Source: Fragilariopsis cylindrus CCMP1102 (lineage: Eukaryota; Bacillariophyta; Bacillariophyceae; Bacillariales; Bacillariaceae). Taken from it: a DNA stretch of 64,000 bases. Below, in pieces: positions 55,626 through 64,000 of the stretch (position 1 is the first letter of the stretch; the number at the start of each line of letters is the position of its first letter). Position numbers and translations under genes: made by a program. The DNA lies in assembly GCA_900095095.1 (NCBI GenBank), contig FMBT01000478.1, positions 1 through 64,000 of the forward strand, in the 5' to 3' direction. The notes beneath the pieces are model-generated. The model did not search any database. It saw nothing but the letters and a program-made list of their open reading frames with translations, and was not told where the DNA came from.

Positions 55626-58600
55626 CTATAGCAAGAAACAATCTTGACCATTATTAGGATTACTACTACTACTAGGACAACATTCAGTACAGCATGCACA
55701 TAACAATGGAACGGGACAACTTGCTTTTAATACTAAATTTTCACCCACAGTATTCATCTTTGTTTTATAGTCATAAGCAATGGGATCACGATTTGTGATC
55801 ATTGAACAAAATTCACGTGGCACGAATCCTGTAATTTTTGTATTTTGAATATATAATTTTTCTTAATAATTTTGTATTTGTTGTAATTTTGTATTTGTTT
55901 GTATTTGTATTTGTTTTGTTTGATGACGATGAGAACAGTAGAGTGAGTGAATAAATCGTAAAAAGAAGAAGAAGAAGAGAGAATTTAGAAAGTATAAGAA
56001 GAGTCAGTCAGTCAAATGCCATGTTGCCGTTATCGTTGCTGTGTTAAACGTTCTCGTCATCGAAGTAGAGTCAGATCTTGTACGTACCAATATTCCTCCA
56101 TTGATCTAATTCTGTGGGGAATGTACCAATAATGGATTCATTATTTGATATATCAAATATACGTATTTCTGTCATTGACCCTAATTCGGTTGGTATTGTC
56201 GATTCGAATCGATTATAACTTAAATTAATACCTTGTAATTTAGTTAACATACTTAATGAGGATGGAATGGATCCACTTAATGAATTTGTATCAAAATTTA
56301 ATAATTGATAAACATTTGTTAATAAACCTAATTCATTTGGTAATTCACCAATTAAATTATTTGCCATTAAATTAATACTACGTATTGGTCGTTCGAACCA
56401 TGTTTGATCATCATCATTCTCTTGATTTAATACAATATCATCCACGAACCATGTTTGATCATCATCAAATAATGCATTAGGATTATTATTCACATTCACA
56501 TTCACATTCCCATAATTATCATCTTCCTTTATTAAAAAAGTATCATCCAATCCATCCACAACTTCATCAACAACTTCATCTTCTTCTTGTACTACTTCTT
56601 TATTTGGCATAATATTATTATCCGGTTGATCAATACCTTCCCATTGACCTGTTTCTTCATTAAACACTAAATCATCACCAGCTAAATCATCAGTTGAATA
56701 AACTAAATCATCTGCTGGAGTATAATCATCCACTTGATTATAATCATCATCCGCAGGATTACCTAATGGATCACCATAACTATACGCATCATCATTGGGT
56801 GTGTCGTATATAACTTCCGGTGCACCAGTTTGTAATTCTCTTTGTTGTAAAAACATCCTTCTTGTTGTTTGTCGTCGTAACAATCTTCTTCTTCCATCAT
56901 CATTATTATCACGTACGGCAATAATAGTAGAAGCAGTAGCAGCAGCATCTTTTTTATCATTCATTGTCATACTACTACTATCTCCACGCAATTCACCTTT
57001 ACAATTAATACCATGCCAATCACATATATCCACTGCAGGATTTAACCAATTCGTACTGATGAACCAATTCGAACCATTGGTGGAATAATACAATGATACT
57101 AATGAAAATATTGTGATTGCTTTTGATTTTTCATAATCTTTAAATGATGGATCACTGACACTTACCGGCATCACATTTGTAAATAATGTAGAGGAATTAT
57201 CAATTAAGAACATAAATGCGAAATATTGTGGACTATCAATCGAACCTAATGTATCCACTAAGGAATCCTTAGGTAATACTTCGGCTATAATTTGACGATA
57301 ATATAGTGCCATATCACTATCCATCATAATATTATCATTATCATTATAATCATTGGGAGGAGTGATGATTGGTGGGGGCGGAGTAGGAATTAGTGGATCA
57401 TTATTATTGTTGTTGTTGCTGTTATTGACTGGAGAAACGTTTGGCGAAACTGTTGGCGAAACTTGATTGTTGTTACTGCCACCACCACTAAACATATTGA
57501 AATTTCTAGTTTTATTTAAAATTGTTGCGGTAACAACTAATGCAATAATAAGAACAATCACAAGAGCACCAACTATACTACCATACGTTAAACATAATTT
57601 TCGTTTCTTTCGTCTTTCATTGTCATCATCATCTACCTCACTACTCCTAGTAGTAGAACCACCGTCACCATTACCATTACTCTTACTGAATGATCGTATT
57701 TGTTCACAATCTTCATTCACAACATCAATAGCAATCACTGCTTCCTGTTGCAATCGACGTCGAATTTCTGCTTCATAATCTGTAGCAGACACAGCTTTTG
57801 CTACTGTCACAGTTCCAGATCCACGATCCACATGTGTGACACCAAATAATGATCGATCATCATCATCATTATTATTCTCTGTTTCATTCGATGAGGTAGA
57901 AAATAATGGTATAGTACTTCTACCACCACTATCGGTTGGTGAATGATAAGTACTATTATTATCAGCCATTGTTGATCCTGATGCTGTTGCACCTGCAAAC
58001 GATACGGATCCTAAATTCAACAAGATAAGACAAGACAAAAAATAATGTGTCAAATGATACTCTATTTATCTTACAAAACAGAACAAAAAACAGTTTTGCA
58101 TACTAAAATCCAAACATCACAGCACAGCACAGAGCAGCACACAATACAATACAGCGCAACGCAAACACAACGCAAACACTTTTGCATACTTTTGTCTTAC
58201 CTGATGTTGCTCTTGATATTGATGCTGACATTGATGCAGTTGCTACTGTTCTTGATGATGCGGCCGTCATCGTCGTCATCGTCGCAGTATTTGCCAAAGA
58301 AGAATTAGGATTCGGATATCGTCTATTAGTAGTAGTAGTAGTACTAGTAGTACTACTAGGAGTACGTCGTACAGGTGGACGTAAATATTCAGTAGATGTT
58401 GCATCAATATAGGTACCAGGTCTTGGTGGTGCAATTACTGGATATTGTTGTTGTTGTTGTTGTTGATGAGCAGCAGCAGAAATTTCTTCACTACTAGGTA
58501 ATTCACTTATATCACTTACACGACTAGTAGGACTAGTCACATAATAATCACTAATAGTATGATTCAGTTGTGTTACTGATCGTCTTTGTGTGGGATGTTC

Positions 58601-59698
58601 TGAATTAGATGGAAAAACAGCAACAGCACCGGCACGATTAGTAACACTAGTACTAGTACTACCACTAGTACTGCCATTGCCACCACCACTAACATTGCTA
58701 ACTGATGTTGAACTACTACTACTACTACTACTTGTTGTTGTTCTTCGTTGCATACTGGTAGGAACAGGTAAAGGATCAGGATCAGGATTAGTTGAACTAC
58801 TACTACCACTAGTCCTACTACCAGTACCAGTATTTGGACTACTACCGTATTGTTGTAAAAGAATTCTTTGTTTTTCATCCAGTACATCTTGATCAATTGC
58901 ATCCTTATTATTATCTTTGGTAGCCGTTGTAGTTTTCTTATTTTTCTTCTTCTTCTTCTTACTTGCACTACTACTGGATGATGTATTACCCTTACTAATA
59001 ACGGATGTTGTTGAATCAGAAAGATTCTGGCGACTATTACTTGTCCCTTGTTGTTCATCGCCGCCGCCAACGCTGCTGCCACCGCTGCCACCAGATGATT
59101 GCTTCTTACCCTTCTTGGTCTTGATACTGCTGCTTCTACTACTACGACTACTTTTCGGTCTTGACAACAATGATGATGATGATGATGGTGTTGCTACTCC
59201 TGTTACTCCACTTCCTTCTCTAGTAGGTGCTCCATTAACAGCTTCATTATCCGTATTATTGTCAGTAGAAGCGGACACTGACACTGACGCAGACGCAGTA
59301 GACGTAGTTGGAGTAGTCGTATAATTCCTTATAGCTGCTGCAACAACAGCATCCACAGATTCTTTTTCTTTTTTTAATGCTTTTTTTAACTTCTTGTCTT
59401 TATTTCCCGCCTGCTGTTGTTGTTGTTGTTGTTGCTTTTTCTTCTTCTTTTTCTTCTTGGATGACGACGATGATAATGTTATTCCTACGTTATTAGGATT
59501 ATCATTGTCAACGTTATCATCATCATTGTCCACTTGAGGGTAAAGCGATGAAGTTGTAATATTATTACGACATGTTAATCCTAATACTTGTTCATTTGAT
59601 AGAGCAACAGAAAATTCAGAACTACTATTATTATTATCATCAGCATCGTCAGCAGCAGCAGCATCAGCAGCACTATTAACGCTCATAGTAGTAGACAT
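55626..59698 (-). CDS. leucine-rich repeat transmembrane protein with a long low-complexity N-terminal half
   Basis: Three exons: 59698-58201, 58010-56088 and 55828-55626 (donors GTAAGA and GTACGT, both phase 1), giving about 1207 aa. Residues 1-499 are hydrophilic, with Lys/Gln runs, KKKKKKNKKTT-type basic tracts and many Ser/Thr runs, presumably cytosolic. One membrane segment lies at about 640-665 (LTYGSIVGALVIVLIIALVV), preceded by RRKKRK, so the inside-to-outside topology is N-in. The outer part has the diatom LRR cap (LYYSTNGSNWFISTNW...CDWHGINC), acidic and Asn-rich inserts, then three to four LRRs (IRSINLMANNLIGELPNELG, LSGSIPSSLSMLTKLQGINL, GSMTEIRIFDISNN). The C-terminus is Cys-rich (ASCPVPLLCACCTECC). 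Such proteins probably bind ligands at the cell surface; the ligand is unknown. Confidence is lower for exon 3. Confidence 0.82.
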
Positions 59699-59802
59699 AA
59701 TTGATTGCTTTTACTTCAGAAAAAATTAAATCTCTACTCTCTCTACTCTCTTTCTCTCTCTCTCTCTCTCTCTACTCTCTCTCTCTACTCTCTCTCTACT
59801 CT

Positions 59803-59840
<38 letters not shown>

Positions 59841-61153
59841 CGAAGGATTGACTTGACTTGTTATTGTTATTGTTAATGTTATTCTTACAGTTGTATCTTT
59901 TTTCTCTTGAGGCACGCTAGTATTACAATGACACACAGAGACAGGCGACTAAGGTGTATTGTTTTGTACATGTATTATTGTTCCTGTAATAGGCCCAGTG
60001 GTACGCTTATTGCGTATAATGTCTTCTTGTGTCGTGGTTACTTACTTCTTGTTTTTCTTTTGGTTACACACTGTATGTACCGTGGTATGTGATGTAAAGG
60101 TGGCTGTGCATGAAGAGCGCCCAGCTGTTTTAATTTTGTTTGCTTTGTACTTTAAGTAGTACAATGTACAGTGACGAAACGATTTTGTATGTGTGTAAAT
60201 GGAGATGGCGTATAATTAAAAAATCGACTCGTAAGGGCTTATACAGATGAAAATAAAGATTACTGTTCTGTGTTCTCCTTTGGTACCCGCCCTATGTTCT
60301 CTTACGGTACGGGTATCCGCCGTACAAAAGAAATTGTTTAAATACTAAAACAAATTATAATATGAAAGATATTTTAAATTTTTTACTTCATTATTATTAT
60401 TTTCAATCGTATGAAATTTGACTTTAGTTTGTTATTGCCTTAAACATAAATAGAAAAAGCAGCGCATCTTAAGGTTATTTGGGGGTAGGCAACAACAACA
60501 TACAGTACGTACTAGCGATACGATACCGTACATACGTAATATACGTACTAATACGAATATGACACGGTATGATACTACGGTACTAATAATAGTAAAGTGT
60601 CCCGTATTGGAATAACTTATCCTGAAGAATGCTACTTGTTAGGGTAAGAATGCATGGCATGGCTTGCTTGTTTGTTAACGGGTTGGCTAGACGCGATTGC
60701 ACAATATTTTGTATTTCCGTTCGACATAATTTACTATCATTTACGCACAGTGAGGAAGATGGGAAATTTTGTCTTTTTGTATCGATGAACGTTTCCGAAG
60801 TTCGCTTTGTTCTTTTTTTTCGCGCTGCCTTCATCAAGTTCGCACACAAGCAAATCAAACCAGATAAAGATTCATGTCAAATCCAAAAAAAAATCTTTCA
60901 TTATTACTACGCGTGACGGCATGCAATTTCTAGATCTTTCTTCCTTCGTCACCGAAGGAAGCCTTGTTCGAAAAATAAAATTCTTGTTTTACCGGTACAG
61001 CCGATTTTGACATTGTACTAGTATTGTATTGTAATCAATTCTACTGTCCTGTCTTTTACTGTTACTCTACACTACTCCACTCGTAAGTCAAGGCAAAGAT
61101 AGAAGATAAGAAACAAAAAGAAAGAGCAATTAAACGACAGCCACAATAGGAAG
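59699..61153. promoter_or_regulatory. divergent intergenic region between the LRR and glucanase genes
   Basis: A CT microsatellite (about 59728-59836) lies directly upstream of the LRR start codon. The rest is AT-rich, with tttgtattt runs, gtacg/cgtac-rich DNA at 60503-60585 and small frames (60583-60916 on both strands) with no features. Promoters of both flanking genes should be here; no RNA gene is seen. Confidence 0.45.
59728..59836. repeat. CT microsatellite upstream of the LRR gene
   Basis: A long ctctct run with interspersed actctct units, on the plus strand, ending about 30 bases after the LRR start codon in the upstream direction. It reads as a GA run toward the LRR gene. Confidence 0.9.
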
Positions 61154-64000
61154 ATGATGATGATAATGAAGAAGAATTCATCATCTACTAGATCTACTAA
61201 TACTAGTATCCTATCGTCATTATTATGGTGGACGACAATTTTTACCTTTGTCTTTGCTTTCATCGTTGATGTGGCACACGCCGCAGTAGACGACAAAGTT
61301 GACATTGACGATGACGACGACGTTGTCGTTGCCGTTGATGACGACGACGAAGAGATTATTGCAACGATCAATGGAACTCAATATCCACATTTTATTGGTA
61401 CGTAGAATAATAGTAAATAGAAGAAATAGAAGTCTAGAAATCGAATTGCATCGAATCAACTCGAGTCGAATCGCATCGAGTCGACTCGACTCGATGCATT
61501 TCAATTCATTTCATTTCATCTAATCTCATTTCATTTCATCTAATCTCATCTAATCTCATCTAATCTCATCTAATCTCATCTAATCTCATTTAATCTCATT
61601 TAATCTCTTACTTTTACATATTTACACATTTATATTATATTTACTTTATTATATCAATACTTGTCTGTCTAGCACATAATGAATCATGGACCTGTACTAA
61701 TGATAAACGTTCGACTAAATTTAATGAAGCGGTACGTGGTGTGAATTTAGGTAGTTATATGGTATTAGAACCATGGATTACACCGAGTCTCTTTTATCAA
61801 TTTTTAGGGAAAAGTGAAATAGAAGGTGTCGCGATGGATTCTTATTCATTTTGTGAAGTATTAGGTGGGAAGGAAGCAAATCGACAATTACATAATCATT
61901 GGAAAACATGGGTCACCGAAGATATTATTGTCGAATTGAAAGAATCGGGTGCAGTGAATTCATTACGACTACCGATTGGTGATTATCAATTTATACCCTA
62001 TGGACCATATTTAAATGGTTGTTGGGATGGTGGTTTAGGTACGTTGAATGTTGAAAGTGTGTTGTTGTTATGAAAGTGTGTTGGTGTTGTTGTACTATTG
62101 TTGTTTTGTTTTGTATTCATTCGTTTCGCTTCAACTTCTTCTCGTCCGTCCGTCTCATTTCTCACATACCCTCTCTCTCTCTTACACACACACACAAACA
62201 CTCCTCACACTCAAAACCCTACTCTACTCTACTCTCACTCTACACACACACACACACACACACACACTCAAAACACACTCAAAACAATACTATATAGACT
62301 ATGTGGATAAAGTATTAGATTGGGCCTATTCCAATGGTATGTCAGTCTTGTTAGATATACATGCCATGAAAGGTTCCCAAAATGGTTTTGATAATTCTGG
62401 ACAAACATTAGGTTTTAATTGGACGACAGCTATTGGGTATGAATTTTCACCACAACATACCTTTGAACATTGGCCATTACGTAGTGCAGAATGGATGGGT
62501 ACATTTAATTATACAACAGCATCCTATCCCATTATTAATAAAGCAAATATACAACATTCATTAAATGTAATCCAATTAATTCTTGATCGTTATAAGCATC
62601 ATCCAGCAGTAATGGGTATTGAACCAGTGAATGAACCATGGGAACATACACCAATCCAAGAATTAAAACAATTTTATTGGGAAGGATATTTAAAAGTCAA
62701 ACGTGACGCACCCTATTGGAGATATGTCATGCATGATTCCTTTCGACCATCGACTGAGATCTGGGGTGGGTATATGGCAGGTTGTCCCGATCGTGCAATT
62801 GATATGCATATCTATCAAGCATGGCGTGATCCGGATTCCAGATTGGGTTATTATCGTGATGCATGTGCACAAAAACGGAATATTGCGGCAATGGAAGTCG
62901 AATTTGGACCAATTATTGTTGGTGAATGGTCATTAGCAACAGATAATTGGTATGTATAATGTGTAATGTAATATGTAGTGTTATGTGCTATGTGCTATGT
63001 TAAATGTTATGGTTTGTTGTTGTTGTTGTTGTTACTGTTCGTTTCATCGTTGTTTGTCGTTGTCGTACATTTTTCGCCTTTTTGCTATTTATTTATTTAT
63101 TTTCTAATCCAAACATACCTCTCCCGTTTTTGCATTTTTTCTAATCTCTTTATATCTATCTATCTACCGTCGTGGTCAATCGTCAAATGTCAAATTGTCT
63201 TTTTGGTACTTATACCTCCCCGTCCCGTCCCGTCCCGTCCGTTCTGTTCTAATACAAACAACAAACAACAAACAACAAACAACAAACAACAATTACGTAT
63301 ATATAGTGCAATGTGGTTAAATGGATTTAATGATAATTTACCTGGTTTTCCAAGATTGCCATGTAAGTATATACCTTGTAGTGATCCATATATGGGATTA
63401 GATGCAAAACAACCGAATACACCAGTCGATTCAACGAAACCAATTCAGGGTCCATTTGGTACGGGAATGTCTGGTCCATCATTTGGGTATTGTCCAGTCG
63501 ATCGTGATTGGTCAAAAGAATCTTCGGGTAATCCACAAACTGGACGTGATTGGGTCCGAGCACCACCCAATATGCCACATTTCCTCGATGATACGGATAA
63601 TGTAATGAGTCATTTAGCATCGAAAAAAATTAATGCCTTTAGTGGTATTGGACATGGGTTTTATTTTTGGAATTTTAGAACTGATTTAAATAATCCACAA
63701 TGGTCGTATATGTTGGCATTAGAAAGAGGTTGGATACCCAAAGGTAATTTAGGAGAAGATAAAATATTAAATGCCTGTCATGCCGAAGATTCTGGATTAT
63801 TTCGTTGTATATTGAAAAAACATATACCAGATCAACCAATTATTGATGCAATTCATTATATTAATGATGTTACAGCAAATAGTAGCATAACGCCATCACA
63901 ACGTGCAATAGAATTAATGACTGGTAAAGAATTACGTGTGAATGCTGGTCCAATAGTGGATTTATTTTTTCAAAATGGTAGAGGTTCTGGTGTCACATGT
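61154..64000 (+). CDS. GH5 glucan 1,3-beta-glucosidase (exo-beta-1,3-glucanase), cut by the window end
   Basis: Exons 61154-61397, 61673-62038, 62298-62949 and 63307 to beyond 64000 (donors GTACGT, GTACGT, GTATGT; phases 1, 1, 2), giving at least 652 aa. A signal or type II anchor (SSLLWWTTIFTFVFAFIVDVAHA) is followed by an Asp run, then the catalytic domain: VRGVNLGSYMVLEPWITPS, DYVDKVLDWAYSNGMSVLLD, GIEPVNEPW with the acid/base Glu at about 317, and IIVGEWSLATDN with the nucleophile Glu at about 412. The join ATDN-CAMWLNGFND is a family hallmark. This is the GH5 subfamily that removes glucose from the ends of beta-1,3-glucans. Diatoms store chrysolaminarin, so turnover of that glucan or of cell-wall callose is the likely role. 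Introns carry cacaca, tcccg and acaac runs. Confidence 0.9.

Noticed and set aside
58573-59324. Hydrophobic frames on both strands over the LRR gene's first exon
   Set aside because: They are shadows of Ser, Lys and Gln codon runs in the real minus-strand frame.

Overview
The window looks like nuclear DNA of a diatom, probably a pennate one. The evidence is AT-rich sequence full of microsatellites, short GT-AG introns (often with a GTACGT donor), proteins with long Asn/Ser/Asp/Gln runs, PS- and PT-type repeat proteins, a diatom-style LRR protein (TNGSNW / CDWHG capping motifs), and a secreted Lys/Ser-rich protein with an RXL motif. The species assignment is inference; no marker gene fixes it.

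Layout: 1-2.2 kb is repeat DNA, the right part of a TIR element with 195-bp tandem units. 2.9-4.9 kb is an SLC17-type MFS transporter (+). 6.3-8.0 kb is a secreted diatom protein (-). 8.7-9.9 kb is a broken MYND-finger gene (+). 10.1-11.2 kb is a signal peptidase subunit 3 gene (-) with frame breaks. 12.1-16.1 kb is glucosidase II beta (+). 17.1-18.0 kb holds decayed PS-repeat coding DNA (-). 18.3-21.0 kb is a type II membrane sulfotransferase (-), divergent from a conserved 244-aa protein (22.0 kb, +). 23.3-24.0 kb is an 'RGLE' diatom-family protein (-). 25.2-27.3 kb has a broken membrane-protein segment, a small fossil resembling Ty1/copia RNase H, and a GC-richer unknown ORF. 27.9-30.1 kb is a FAS1-domain secreted protein (-), lying between inverted repeats at 27.5 and 32.5 kb.

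34.1-36.2 kb encodes SDHA, the flavoprotein of respiratory complex II (-). 36.7-43.3 kb is an island with two more copies of the TIR element (36.7-37.8 and 41.0-43.3 kb) on either side of a small unknown gene at 39.7 kb. 43.8-46.5 kb is the secreted silaffin-like repeat protein (+). 48.7-52.8 kb is a 12-exon secreted class I-type haem peroxidase with a second, apparently non-catalytic peroxidase domain (+). 55.6-59.7 kb is a large LRR transmembrane protein (-). 61.2 kb to the window end is a GH5 exo-1,3-beta-glucanase (+), cut by the window.

The genes do not form an operon-like unit. Several serve the secretory route and cell surface: signal peptidase, glucosidase II beta, sulfotransferase, FAS1, silaffin-like protein, peroxidase, LRR protein and glucanase. 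This may be chance. Single-base frame breaks cluster between 6.6 and 14.6 kb in four otherwise well-formed genes, several in or beside homopolymers, so part of that damage may be assembly error. Exon boundaries below come from reading splice sites and phases by eye; no alignment or search was run.
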